Assembly: GCA_030654175.1 (NCBI GenBank)
Contig: JAURXZ010000008.1
Span: forward strand, 427,426-491,425
Length of the DNA: 64,000 bases
Direction: 5' to 3'
Source: Bacteroidia bacterium
Lineage (GTDB): Bacteria > Bacteroidota > Bacteroidia > 2-12-FULL-35-15
The position numbers and the translations under genes were made by a program. Numbering within the stretch: the first letter of the stretch is position 1; each line of letters begins with the position of its first letter. Shown one piece after another: positions 1-8,863 of the stretch. The notes under the pieces are model-generated. The model made no database searches. It was not told the DNA's origin and saw only the letters and a list, made by a program, of their open reading frames with translations.

Positions 1-2065
1 CATAATAAGTATAGGTTGCAGCCGCTGAATAAGCATGGTGTGCATTACCCTGACTACTTGAAATGCTATCTCCATCTCCAAATTTCCAGAAATAGTTTGA
101 GTATCCCCATGGAGCATTAAAGTTTACCTGGTCATTTGGACAAGAAGGATTAGGACCTGCCTCCACTTTGAACCATGAATCGGTAGAAAAACCAACATTG
201 TTTTTTATTTCCAGGATGGTGTATAAGGTAGTATCCTGTCCGCAGCCATTCGTAATTTTCACCGATACAGTATATACTTGTAAAGAGGTTCCGTAAGTAT
301 GATTGTAATGTCTGTCATTAGAAGTTACCAGAGCTGTACCATCTCCAAAATTCCAAAGATAATTAGTGTAGCCTCCAGGTGCTTCAAAGCCTACATTTGA
401 GTTTGGACAAGCAGGGGAGTTTACGTTTAATCTAAAATCGGGGTAATTTGGGAAAGGGGCACTGTTAATTATCTGTATGGCTTTATATAAAATTGTATCA
501 TTTCCACATCCATTGATAATTTTTACTGAAACAGTAAAAGTTCCAATATTGGCGAATATATGTGTATTAAAATTATCCGTTGTATTGGCCACAAAACCAT
601 CTCCAAAATTCCACTGATAATTTGAATATCCACCGGGTGCATTAAATCCAACATTATCGCTTGGACATGCAGTATTTAATCCTGTTTCTAATTTAAACCA
701 CGATTGATTTGGAAAAGGAGCAGAGTTAGTTATTGCCAATGTAGAATATAAAGTGGTATCGTTTCCACAAGAGCTGGTTATTTTTACAGAAACATTGTAA
801 GTTGAAAGCGAGCTATTGTAAAAATGGTTATTCTGATTATTATTTGTTGTTACAACTGGAGAACCATCTCCGAAATTCCATTGATAATTGCTATATCCGG
901 CCGGTGCATTTAAGCCAACGTATGAATTCGGGCAAGAAGGAGAATTAACATTTAAATTAAAATTGTTGTTTGGCCAGGGAGCAGTACTGCTAATAAGTAC
1001 CGTTGAGGTTAACGTTGTATCGTTTCCACAAGGGCTGGTTATTTTTACGGAAGCGGTATATGTTGTTAGTGTATTGTCGTAGGTGTGATTCGTAAAATTA
1101 TTAGTAGTTGTTACCAAAGGGGTACCGTCACCGAAATTCCATACATAATTATTGTACCCCCCCGGTGCATTAAATCCTAAATTTGAATTAGGGCACGATA
1201 ATGATGGATTTTGTAGTTTAAAATCAGGATAATTTGGGAATGCAGGCGTGTTTGAGATAACAACTGTCATGTTTGTGGTGCCTGATTTGCCGCAGCCATT
1301 TGTTACTGTTAAGGATACATTTTTTGTTCCGTTAGTAGTGTATAAATGCTGTGGATTCTGAACGTTTGAAGTTCCTCCATCACCAAAATTCCATGAATAA
1401 GTAGAATAAGCATTTGTGCTAAAATTGATCGGAACTGCAGTACATGAAACGTTGCTATTTGTCCAGGCATTAGGATGAGGATAAACACCAGTAGCAACAT
1501 AAATGTTTTTAGTTAATGTTTGATTTCCACATTGACCTCCGTTTGTCACGAGTGTTATCGTTTTTGTTCCTATTGAAGCATATGCATGGCTTGGGTTAAA
1601 ATCATTTGAGATTGGACTGCCATCGCCAAAATTCCATATTGCTGAATTAGGCATTCCTTGACCATTCACATTAAAACTAATGATATCATTCACACAAGCG
1701 GAATCAGCAGCATTAATTGAAAAACCGTTAACCTGAACGTTACAGTTGTTGCAGTTAGAAGGAGAAATCGGATTATTATTAGCATCAAAAACGTTTATGA
1801 CTGCATTATAATACCCAGCGTTAAAAAATTGGTGCGTTATTGTAGTTGAAAAAGGCACAGTATCACGAAATATGGGACTTCCGTCTTGGAAATTCCATTC
1901 ATATCGGTATTCACCAGCGTAGTTACCGGTAAGATTATACGTTACCGTAAGGGGAGCACATCCTTGAGTGGGACTGGCATTTAAAAAAAGCTGTGCAAAC
2001 GAGTTAACATTACTGACTAAAAGCAGAAGTGCAACAAAAATAAATTTAAATGTAATTTTTTTCAT
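1..2065 (-). CDS. PKD-repeat secreted/surface protein, C-terminus beyond window
   Basis: An open frame of 688 codons runs from an ATG at 2063-2065 (minus) off the left edge, so the C-terminus is missing. It begins with a Bacteroidota-type signal peptide (MKKITFKFIFVALLLLVS, then SFAQ). After it come tandem PKD-type beta-sandwich repeats of about 85 residues, each containing a W-N-F-G-D-G core followed by an H-x-Y-type strand; at least seven such cores (YSNYQWNFGDGSP and variants) are visible. Conserved paired cysteines (CPNS...CGNDT) recur in each repeat. PKD domains mediate adhesion or structural packing in large surface proteins. A T9SS or gliding-related C-terminal domain is expected beyond the edge, but cannot be seen. 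No enzymatic domain is visible in this part. Confidence 0.9.
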   Translation of the reverse strand, partial: MKKITFKFIFVALLLLVSNVNSFAQLFLNASPTQGCAPLTVTYNLTGNYAGEYRYEWNFQDGSPIFRDTVPFSTTITHQFFNAGYYNAVINVFDANNNPISPSNCNNCNVQVNGFSINAADSACVNDIISFNVNGQGMPNSAIWNFGDGSPISNDFNPSHAYASIGTKTITLVTNGGQCGNQTLTKNIYVATGVYPHPNAWTNSNVSCTAVPINFSTNAYSTYSWNFGDGGTSNVQNPQHLYTTNGTKNVSLTVTNGCGKSGTTNMTVVISNTPAFPNYPDFKLQNPSLSCPNSNLGFNAPGGYNNYVWNFGDGTPLVTTTNNFTNHTYDNTLTTYTASVKITSPCGNDTTLTSTVLISSTAPWPNNNFNLNVNSPSCPNSYVGLNAPAGYSNYQWNFGDGSPVVTTNNNQNNHFYNSSLSTYNVSVKITSSCGNDTTLYSTLAITNSAPFPNQSWFKLETGLNTACPSDNVGFNAPGGYSNYQWNFGDGFVANTTDNFNTHIFANIGTFTVSVKIINGCGNDTILYKAIQIINSAPFPNYPDFRLNVNSPACPNSNVGFEAPGGYTNYLWNFGDGTALVTSNDRHYNHTYGTSLQVYTVSVKITNGCGQDTTLYTILEIKNNVGFSTDSWFKVEAGPNPSCPNDQVNFNAPWGYSNYFWKFGDGDSISSSQGNAHHAYSAAATYTYY

Positions 2066-2438
2066 ATTTGGTTGGTTTTTATATTTCGTTGGCTAATTTA
2101 TATTATTTTTTCAAATAGTGAATCAAATGTTGAAAAGTATTTTTTTGAAATATGATTGATTAATACTTATATATTAACGACTAACTTGAGTTTTTTAGTT
2201 GTAAACTCTTTATTTTATTGATATTTTTAGAGTAATAAAAAATATTAATAAACAAACAAAACCTGAAAACTAGATTTTCAGAGAACTTAACATTATAATT
2301 GGTAAAAGTGTAATATGCTAGATGTTAGATTAATGCATTTTTTAATATTTTCCAATCTACTAAAAAACAATTTGATTAAATCAACTCCTAAACTTGAGTG
2401 AATAATTAGTCTCACATTAACACACAGGTGCAGAATTG
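2066..2438. other. Gene-free spacer, AT-rich
   Basis: This 373-bp gap lies upstream of the PKD gene and downstream of the collagen-like gene, both on the minus strand. It is very AT-rich with homopolymer tracts. I see no ORF, tRNA, strong hairpin or convincing TAnnTTTG box in it. Confidence 0.5.
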
Positions 2439-3758
2439 TTAAAAAGTCCGAACTGCACGCACATAACCTGAAACGAACTTATTGTCGGTGAGCGCGTTAC
2501 CATTGTAGAAGGCGTGTCCCCAGAAGGTGTTGTTATTGTTCTCGCTGGAACTAAAATAGAAGTTGCTAGCAAAACCGCCAATTGCTACCCGGTTTATGTA
2601 AAGCTTATTCAATTCATCTTTACTCGGTAAATACCAATCGCTATAACCGTTTAAAATTAAATCGCCACAAAGCCTTGCTGCGATGCCTGCTGTTGCACAG
2701 CCCGTCATAATGTCTATTGTGTTCTGATTTCCAGTTCCTATTGCTGTTCCATCTGCCCCTGTTAGTAATGTTCCCCAACAACCCCAAGGTGCATTTATGC
2801 TTTGGTCACTTGATGCGGCAATCAGACCATGCTCTTGACCAGCTATATATCCAGGATCACCAACCTGTAAAATGTAGGCAATAATACCTCCTTCATAGCT
2901 TTCACCAATTGTTAATGGGGGACATGCCCCCCAGGTAGGAAAACCGTTACAATACGTTAAGTTTTGGCCTCTAATTCCAGGAGTAACAGCAATCCAATTG
3001 CTGCCATTCCAATACAACATTTCACCAGGGGTAATGCCGCTTTGGAAAGTGCCTGTTGCTCCAGTGGAACCAACAATTCCATCAACCCCTGTTGCTCCCG
3101 TAGAACCGACAATTCCATCAGCCCCCGTTGTTCCTGTGGCTCCAACTATTCCGTCAGCACCGGTTGCTCCTGTGGCTCCAACTATTCCGTCAGCGCCTGT
3201 CGTACCTGTTGCACCTATAGTTCCATCAGCACCAGTAGCCCCGGTTTGACCGATAGCACCTGTTAATCCATCTGCTCCATTCAGACCATTAGGTCCCGCT
3301 ATACCTGTTGCACCTGTAGTACCTGCCACTCCCGTGGTGCCACTAGTTTCTGCATAAAGCGCATAGGGAACACTCAATAATTGTGAAGTTCCTGTGATAG
3401 AATAAGTGGTTCCACCGGAAGGATCTGTTTCAGTCTTTATAAAATAGAGGCCACTTGCCCAGTTAATAGTGGCAAAACTACCCGAAACAACCGTTCCTGC
3501 ACCTATTTCTAAGGTTACTAATCCATTAGCATTGGAAGTTGGCGTTTGGGTTTCGGTATAAACGTTTGTACCTGTTGCAGAGCCTTGTAAGATGCTTATT
3601 TGCATCCCTACAGCAGTTGAAGTAATCAATGCATTGCTGTTGTTCCTGATTACGGCCTGATAACTCATTTTTTGAGGAGCCTGAGCGAAGGAGTTGAAAG
3701 TTAAAAGTTGAAAGTTAAAAGTTAAAACTGTTGTGATAAATAGAATTACTTTTTTCAT
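2439..3758 (-). CDS. Collagen-like repeat protein with C-terminal DUF1566/Lcl-type domain
   Basis: 439 aa. Residues 1-26 form a signal peptide ending SFAQ. Residues ~27-135 form a beta-rich N-terminal region ([12 protein letters not shown]...) found in many Bacteroidota secreted proteins. Residues ~140-240 are a Gly-x-y collagen-like tract with a repeated GATGADGIV unit. The C-terminal ~160 residues ([10 protein letters not shown]..., [19 protein letters not shown]) match the DUF1566/Legionella collagen-like C-terminal fold, which is lectin-like. The collagen tract is expected to trimerise a fibre presenting the C-terminal domain outside the cell. There is no T9SS CTD. The 27-bp DNA repeats encoding the tract make length variation by slippage likely (inference). 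The gene sits 15 bp downstream of the T9SS-sorted protein on the same strand, so co-transcription is likely. Confidence 0.85.
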   Translation of the reverse strand: MKKVILFITTVLTFNFQLLTFNSFAQAPQKMSYQAVIRNNSNALITSTAVGMQISILQGSATGTNVYTETQTPTSNANGLVTLEIGAGTVVSGSFATINWASGLYFIKTETDPSGGTTYSITGTSQLLSVPYALYAETSGTTGVAGTTGATGIAGPNGLNGADGLTGAIGQTGATGADGTIGATGTTGADGIVGATGATGADGIVGATGTTGADGIVGSTGATGVDGIVGSTGATGTFQSGITPGEMLYWNGSNWIAVTPGIRGQNLTYCNGFPTWGACPPLTIGESYEGGIIAYILQVGDPGYIAGQEHGLIAASSDQSINAPWGCWGTLLTGADGTAIGTGNQNTIDIMTGCATAGIAARLCGDLILNGYSDWYLPSKDELNKLYINRVAIGGFASNFYFSSSENNNNTFWGHAFYNGNALTDNKFVSGYVRAVRTF

Positions 3759-3773
3759 GGATTTAATTGTTTT

Positions 3774-4256
3774 TTAATTTTTAATGATTTTAAATGTTTT
3801 TACTTCTTTACTGTTGCCGGTTATTTTTAGAAAATAAATTGCATTAACAAAATTGCTCATGACAATGTTTGTTTCGTTACTCTCAATTTTTTTATTTTCT
3901 AAGAGTTTTCCATTGATGTCGTAAAGTTGATACGTTAGATTTTCTGTTTTGTCTGCTTTCAACTTTATATATTCTGTTACTGGATTTGGATAAGCCGAGA
4001 GGATGAGGTTTATCCCATTTGCATCTGCAATTCCGGCAACAACTGAAATTTCGTAGGGTTGTTGAACTCCTTGAGCTATAGAACCATTTGTATCAGTGTT
4101 GGTAGTGTAAATAACCTGTCCAACGGTATAGCTCATAGTACCTCCATTGCCAGAAGCATTACTTCCAGAGGCGGGTATAGCTTCCTGTGCAATCAGCACT
4201 GTCATTCCAAAACCTAACAGGAATAAAGCACTTAATTTCATTTTTCTATATCTCAT
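3774..4256 (-). CDS. Small secreted protein with T9SS type A sorting domain
   Basis: About 160 aa from the ATG at 4254-4256; a start at 4283 is also open but would put nine charged residues before the signal peptide. The order is signal peptide (KLSALFLLGFGMTVLIAQ), a short region ~25-75 with GGTMSYTVGQVIY and GVQQPYEI motifs recurrent in Bacteroidota surface proteins, then a T9SS type A C-terminal domain (LSAYPNPVTEYIKL, YQLYDINGKLL, YFLKI, ending KTFKIIKN). There is almost no protein between signal and CTD, so it is a minimal T9SS cargo of unknown role. It precedes the collagen-like gene with only 15 bp between them. Confidence 0.85.
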   Translation of the reverse strand: MRYRKMKLSALFLLGFGMTVLIAQEAIPASGSNASGNGGTMSYTVGQVIYTTNTDTNGSIAQGVQQPYEISVVAGIADANGINLILSAYPNPVTEYIKLKADKTENLTYQLYDINGKLLENKKIESNETNIVMSNFVNAIYFLKITGNSKEVKTFKIIKN

Positions 4257-4586
4257 ATTTGTAATTTTTTTTTTATTTTTCAAAATTTCACACAGTAGTT
4301 TTTAGTAAAACTGTTTTAATATAAGTTTGCAAAGTAAAACTATTTTTTTTTAAGTTTTACTATTTTTGATTATTTAGAAACTAAATTTTGAAATTTTTCA
4401 AACAGTTAAAAAAAACGTTTGTTTTTAATCTTTTTTTCGTTTGAATTATTTAAAAAAATAGTTCAATGAAAAAATCTATTCAATTGATTCGTTCATTGAT
4501 ACAGTTCTTTGTAGTTGCTTACAATTGGGTATTTTAAATACTGTTATCAGATTAATCGTAGTTTTGCATAAACATTTTTAAAATTG
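4257..4586. other. Divergent AT-rich intergenic region
   Basis: About 330 bp between divergently transcribed genes, with long A/T runs. Apart from the tadA -7 box near its right end, I see no ORF or stable hairpin. Confidence 0.5.
4559..4566 (+). promoter_or_regulatory. Putative -7 box of tadA
   Basis: TAGTTTTG matches the Bacteroidota TAnnTTTG consensus, 21 bp before the tadA ATG. No TTG is present at the ideal upstream spacing, so this is a one-element match. Confidence 0.45.
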
Positions 4587-5036
4587 ATGGAATCGACTGT
4601 TTTTTCGGATGAATACTTTATGCAGGAAGCAATAAAAGAGGCTAAAAAAGCTTTTGCTGCTGATGAAGTTCCGGTAGGAGCAGTAATTGTTTGTAATAAT
4701 AAGATCATTGCAAGGGCCCATAATTTAACGGAACGATTAAATGATGTAACTGCACATGCCGAAATGCAAGCCATTACATCAGCATCAAATTTTTTGAATG
4801 GGAAATACCTCGATGGATGTACTCTTTATGTAACTCTGGAGCCTTGTGTAATGTGCGCAGGTGCTATTGCCTGGGCACAATTTGGAAAACTGGTTTATGG
4901 AGCTTCGGATACCAAACGCGGATTTAATTTATTGAGCGAAAAAAAAATACTTCACCCTAAAACAGATGTAATATCAGGAATATTAAAAGAGGAATGTGCT
5001 TTATTAATTAAAACATTTTTTCAACAAAAAAGGTGA
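4587..5036 (+). CDS. tadA: tRNA-specific adenosine deaminase TadA
   Basis: 149 aa from ATG 4587; an in-frame TTG lies one codon earlier. The enzyme deaminates A34 to inosine in tRNA-Arg(ACG) in the cytoplasm, allowing decoding of CGN codons. The zinc-dependent cytidine/deoxycytidylate deaminase fold is clear. HAE is at residues 57-59 (zinc ligand and catalytic Glu) and PCVMC at 86-90 (two zinc cysteines). The motif DEVPVGAVIV at ~26-35 is typical of TadA. Length is normal for the family. The stop codon lies inside the left arm of the terminator shared with the convergent M16 protease. Confidence 0.97.
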   Translation: MESTVFSDEYFMQEAIKEAKKAFAADEVPVGAVIVCNNKIIARAHNLTERLNDVTAHAEMQAITSASNFLNGKYLDGCTLYVTLEPCVMCAGAIAWAQFGKLVYGASDTKRGFNLLSEKKILHPKTDVISGILKEECALLIKTFFQQKR

Positions 5037-5058
5037 TTGAAATTCAATCACCTTTTTT
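5026..5058. terminator. Bidirectional rho-independent terminator
   Basis: Perfect 11-bp arms (5031-5041 and 5043-5053, AGGTGATTGAA / TTCAATCACCT) are flanked by A-run and T-run, so both the tadA transcript (+) and the convergent M16 protease transcript (-) can end here. Confidence 0.85.
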
Positions 5059-5064
5059 GTTTCT

Positions 5065-8016
5065 TTACTTTGTTTGCTTATCAATGACAACTTTTGCTTT
5101 TTTCTTTTCTCCGGTTTGAGGTTGAGTGGCAGGTTTTAATTCTTCTTTTTTCAAGTCTTCTTTCTTGGTCTCTTTCAGCTCTTGTTTTAAAACATTTCCA
5201 TCGGTATCCAACTCAATTAATTCATAGCCTAATTTTGCTAAGCCATCATTGATCTTTGCTTTATCGCCTACAACTAAAATTGTCATATTATTATAAGGTA
5301 ATTGTTTTTTTGCAAGCAGATCTATTTCTTGCTTGGTAATTGATTTTAGTATGTTGTTTTGTTTGTCAACAAAATTTTTATCCAAATTATAATCCAAAAT
5401 ACGCTTAATAAAACCAGCTTTTTGCCCTGCTGTTTCATATTTTAAGGCTTCACTTTGTCCCATAGAGCTTTTAGTAAAAGAAAGCTCTTCATTTGTGATT
5501 CCTTTATCGGCATAGTTTTTTATTTCTTTCATAAATTCAACCACAGAACTATCAGAAGCATTTGCTCTAACGCCTGAGGCAGCCATAAAGGGGCCGACAA
5601 ACTGATTACCTGAAAAGCCAGAACGGGCACCGTATGAATAACCATGCGCTTCACGTAAATTCAAATTAATGCGACTGTTGAATGCCCCACCTAATACAAA
5701 ATTCATGATACCTGATCTGTAATATTCTCCGGTAGCATCATAAGGCATTGCCATATAGCCAATTCTGATTTCTGATTGAGGTGCTTTTTCTTTATTAACG
5801 ATATATATTTTTGTTTTACCAATTGCCGGCAAAGGAGGTTCTGTATTATGTACTATTTTATTGCCTTTCCAGTTATTCAAAAATGTTAATTTAGGAACAA
5901 TGGCTTCCTGAGAAATATCACCAACAATTACAGCTGACGAAATGGAAGGAGAAAAATAATCGGAATAGTATTTTTTCACATCATCTAATACGATCCCATT
6001 TACTGTTTCTGTTGTTCCCAAAGCAGATATACCCATAATGTGCGAATCTCCATACATCAGTTTTGAAAAAACATTATTGGCAATAGTTGGTGCCTGTGTT
6101 GTTTGATTAGCAATAGATTCAAGCTTTTGTTTTTTTAGACGATCAAATTCTGCCTGATCAAATTTAGGATGAAATAATTTTTCTTCAGCAATAGCTAAAG
6201 TTGAATCGATATTTTTAGTTAACGTGGAGATATACAAAATAATATCCTGCCCATTACTACTGATAGTAACACTACTTCCTAATCGTTCCAGCTTCTCAGA
6301 AATTTCTTCGGCTGTATGTAAAGTGGTGGATTCATTTAACAGGCTGGACAGCAATAGTGAAATGCCTGCTTTATCCTTGTTTTCATAACGATGGCCGGCT
6401 TCAATATTTAATTGGATCGTAACATTAGGCACTTCAGTACTTTTTGCTCCTATCATTTTTAGTCCGTTATCAAAATTTTGTAACCAATAGTCAGGCGCTT
6501 TTACTGAAACTGCTGCACTTGTTAAAGGCTTTTTATTTCTATCGAATGTTTCTTTTGCTTTATTGTAAACTATGTTTTTATATTCGGCAGCTTCAGTAGT
6601 ATTAATATTGCGAACAGGGGGCTTGAAATTATCAGGTTTTGCTATTACTTCCGGTTTACCTTTTGGATATACACTCAAAACAACCGCATGTTTGTTTTTA
6701 ATATATGTATTATAAACTCTCAGCACATCTTCTTTTGTTACATTATTATAACGCTCAATTTCTTTAGTAATAAAATTTGGGTTATCTGTAAATGTTTGAT
6801 AAGCAGCCAGCATGCCACCTTTACCCTGAACACTTGATAATGAGTTAACTACTTGCGTTTCAAATCCGGCTTTGAATTTTTTTAAGTCATCATCTGTTAC
6901 GCCACGTTTTTCAAATTCCTTAAGCGATGCGCGCACAATAGAATCCATTTGTTTCAGTGTTTTATCAGGAAATGTTCGAACAGAAATGATAAATTCTCCA
7001 GCCAATTCTTTGGTATTAAGGCCAACATCAGCTGATTGAGCTAATTGAGATTTTACAAAATTTTGATAAAAAATGGACGATTTACTTCCGGCTAAAATAT
7101 CCGACAATACATCAAGTGGAGCCTCATCAGCATTTCGTTCGGCAATAACCGGGTAAGTAAAGGTAATTTGAGGTGCCCTGATATTATCTTCGTAAGAAAT
7201 ATATCGGTCTTCGTTTAATATAACAGGAGCAAAGTTTTGGCTTTTTACTTCAATACCGCGTGGTATAGGCCCAAAATATTTTTCAGCAAGCTTGATGACA
7301 TCACTTACACTTACATCTCCCGACACTGTTAAGGTTGCATTATTGGGGCCATACCAACGTTTGAAAAAGTTTTTTAGATCAGTTACATCCACACGATTCA
7401 AATCTTCAATATACCCAATCGTTAGCCATGAATAGGGATGTTCCATAGGATATAATGCAGCTCCGGTTTTTTCACGGGCCAGGCCATAAGGTTTGTTATC
7501 ATAATTTTGTCCACGTTCATTTTTAACGGTTGCGCGTTGAACTTCAAATTTTTTCTGAGTAACGGAATCAAGCAAAAAGCCCATTCTATCGGACTCTAAC
7601 CACAAAGCAGTTTCCAACTGATTTGATGGGAGCACTTCAAAATAATTTGTTCTGTCAGTATTGGTTGATCCGTTTAATGTACCACCTGCTTCGGAAACAA
7701 TTTTAAAATGCTGCTCATCACCAACATGTTCGGAGCCCTGAAACATCATGTGTTCAAAAAAGTGAGCAAAGCCTGATCGGCCTTCCTGTTCACGCGCAGA
7801 ACCAACATGATAGGTTAGATCAACATATACAATAGGGTCGGAGTGATCTTCGTGAATTACGATGGTTAATCCATTCGACAACTTATATTTTTCGTAAGAA
7901 ATTACCAATTCACTTCCTTTACGATTTACTTTTTCAATAAATGTGGTTTGAGAAAATAGTGAAGTGCAGATAGGGGCAATAGCTATCGTTAGGGCAAAAA
8001 TATTTTTTAAATTCAT
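5065..8016 (-). CDS. M16 family zinc metallopeptidase (two-domain insulinase/PqqL type), secreted
   Basis: 983 aa from the ATG at 8014-8016, which begins a signal peptide (MNLKNIFALTIAIAP...SLFSQ). A start 48 bp upstream is open, but a TAAATTTG promoter box at 8043-8050 lies inside that extension and argues against it. The N-terminal M16 half carries the inverted zinc motif HFFEH (H85, E88, H89). A further Glu ligand is expected ~75 residues on, around VKNERGQNYD. The second half (from ~residue 490, LKMIGAKSTEVP...) lacks HxxEH and is the usual inactive partner domain that closes the clam-shell chamber. A charged Lys/Glu-rich tail ends the protein. It is likely a periplasmic peptidase degrading peptides; substrates are unknown. 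Confidence 0.93.
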   Translation of the reverse strand: MNLKNIFALTIAIAPICTSLFSQTTFIEKVNRKGSELVISYEKYKLSNGLTIVIHEDHSDPIVYVDLTYHVGSAREQEGRSGFAHFFEHMMFQGSEHVGDEQHFKIVSEAGGTLNGSTNTDRTNYFEVLPSNQLETALWLESDRMGFLLDSVTQKKFEVQRATVKNERGQNYDNKPYGLAREKTGAALYPMEHPYSWLTIGYIEDLNRVDVTDLKNFFKRWYGPNNATLTVSGDVSVSDVIKLAEKYFGPIPRGIEVKSQNFAPVILNEDRYISYEDNIRAPQITFTYPVIAERNADEAPLDVLSDILAGSKSSIFYQNFVKSQLAQSADVGLNTKELAGEFIISVRTFPDKTLKQMDSIVRASLKEFEKRGVTDDDLKKFKAGFETQVVNSLSSVQGKGGMLAAYQTFTDNPNFITKEIERYNNVTKEDVLRVYNTYIKNKHAVVLSVYPKGKPEVIAKPDNFKPPVRNINTTEAAEYKNIVYNKAKETFDRNKKPLTSAAVSVKAPDYWLQNFDNGLKMIGAKSTEVPNVTIQLNIEAGHRYENKDKAGISLLLSSLLNESTTLHTAEEISEKLERLGSSVTISSNGQDIILYISTLTKNIDSTLAIAEEKLFHPKFDQAEFDRLKKQKLESIANQTTQAPTIANNVFSKLMYGDSHIMGISALGTTETVNGIVLDDVKKYYSDYFSPSISSAVIVGDISQEAIVPKLTFLNNWKGNKIVHNTEPPLPAIGKTKIYIVNKEKAPQSEIRIGYMAMPYDATGEYYRSGIMNFVLGGAFNSRINLNLREAHGYSYGARSGFSGNQFVGPFMAASGVRANASDSSVVEFMKEIKNYADKGITNEELSFTKSSMGQSEALKYETAGQKAGFIKRILDYNLDKNFVDKQNNILKSITKQEIDLLAKKQLPYNNMTILVVGDKAKINDGLAKLGYELIELDTDGNVLKQELKETKKEDLKKEELKPATQPQTGEKKKAKVVIDKQTK

Positions 8017-8042
8017 TATTAAAAATTTTGTATGATTTATCA

Positions 8043-8050
8043 CAAATTTA
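8043..8050 (-). promoter_or_regulatory. Putative -7 box of the M16 protease gene
   Basis: Read on the minus strand, TAAATTTG fits TAnnTTTG and lies 27 bp before the ATG at 8016. It supports the shorter start. Confidence 0.45.
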
Positions 8051-8132
8051 AAAAAATATTTCATAGCAGAAAGTCATTTATGATATTGTAATGCTTTAAT
8101 TTAAGGATGTTTAGCTAAGAATTGTTAAAATC

Positions 8133-8162
8133 TCATAGGTAATCGAATGTTTTGTAACTTTG
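8133..8162 (+). promoter_or_regulatory. Putative promoter of the bacilliredoxin gene
   Basis: TTG (8133-8135) and TAACTTTG (8155-8162) are separated by 19 bp, matching the Bacteroidota -33/-7 pattern, 40 bp before the ATG at 8203. Confidence 0.6.
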
Positions 8163-8202
8163 TGTGAAATTTTAAACATCATTAACTAAAATATATAATA
8201 TT

Positions 8203-8613
8203 ATGTATCCAGAAAGTATAGTAAAACCAATGAAAGCAGAGCTTACAACAGTTGGTTTCGAAGATCTAACTACTCCCGATGAAGTAAATGCAGCTATTAA
8301 CAGTAAAGGTTCTGTTTTGGTTGTTGTAAATTCTGTTTGCGGTTGTGCTGCCGGTGCTGCTCGCCCTGGAGTAAAATTGGCTGTTTCAGGCGCTAAACGC
8401 CCCGATAGAATAACAACCGTTTTTGCAGGGTTTGATACAGAAGCTGTTGCAGAAGCTCGTAAACATTTTGCACCATATCCACCATCATCACCTGCTTTGG
8501 CTTTATTCAAAGATGGTAAATTGGTTCATTTTGTAGAACGCCATCATATTGAAGGACGCAATGCACAAATGATCGCTGAAAATTTACAAATGGCTTTTAA
8601 TGAATATTGTTAA
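8203..8613 (+). CDS. BrxA/BrxB family bacilliredoxin
   Basis: 136 aa, a full-length member of the YphP/YqiW (DUF1094) thioredoxin-like family. The active-site motif C46-G-C48 sits in NSVCGCAAG, as in Bacillus BrxA/BrxB. The tail KDGKLVHFVERHHIEGR is family-typical. These proteins remove bacillithiol from S-bacillithiolated protein cysteines in the cytoplasm. The presence of bshB1 at 52 kb in the same window makes a bacillithiol role consistent (inference). The gene is monocistronic, with a TTG/TAACTTTG promoter upstream and a hairpin terminator downstream. BrxA versus BrxB cannot be resolved from sequence alone. Confidence 0.94.
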   Translation: MYPESIVKPMKAELTTVGFEDLTTPDEVNAAINSKGSVLVVVNSVCGCAAGAARPGVKLAVSGAKRPDRITTVFAGFDTEAVAEARKHFAPYPPSSPALALFKDGKLVHFVERHHIEGRNAQMIAENLQMAFNEYC

Positions 8614-8636
8614 TTCAAATAAATAGTATGTATTTG

Positions 8637-8675
8637 AAAACTCTCGTCCCGATAACTATCAGGCCGGGAGTTTTT
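8637..8675 (+). terminator. Imperfect terminator after bacilliredoxin
   Basis: AAAACTC ... GAGTTTTT arms with an internal CCCG/CGGG pairing, 23 bp after the stop codon and ending in a T-run. Confidence 0.55.
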
Positions 8676-8749
8676 GTTTGACTTTATATATTTAAAAAAC
8701 AATTTTAATGTTTACAACGAAATTGAAGGTTAAAAAGCTTACACACCAT

Positions 8750-8805
8750 TTTCTCGACAAGCTCGAAATGACCTTGCGCGTGGTCATTTCGAGCTTGTCG
8801 AGAAA
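8750..8805. repeat. Perfect 24-bp inverted repeat (family A, dispersed)
   Basis: Arms 8750-8773 and 8782-8805 are exact reverse complements around an 8-nt loop; the core is CTCGACAAGCTCGAAATGAC. Variants of one arm recur four times around the GIY-YIG gene at 61.2-61.8 kb. It lies between the bacilliredoxin terminator and the S8 protease, so it is a REP-like intergenic element and not a gene-specific terminator. Confidence 0.9.
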
Positions 8806-8863
8806 GTTGGGCTGATTACCTGTAACGATTTAACTTAATTTTAATTTCAAAAAAAAAAATCAA

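Noticed and set aside
2957-3266. Several open frames on both strands (Pro/Ala/Val- or Cys/Ser-rich) over the collagen-like region
   Set aside because: They are shadows of the Gly-x-y repeat; repetitive DNA lacks stops in other frames.
3060-3280. Regular ~27-bp repeats that might suggest a CRISPR array
   Set aside because: The repeats are coding, contiguous without unique spacers, and in frame with a collagen-like protein. No cas genes are present.
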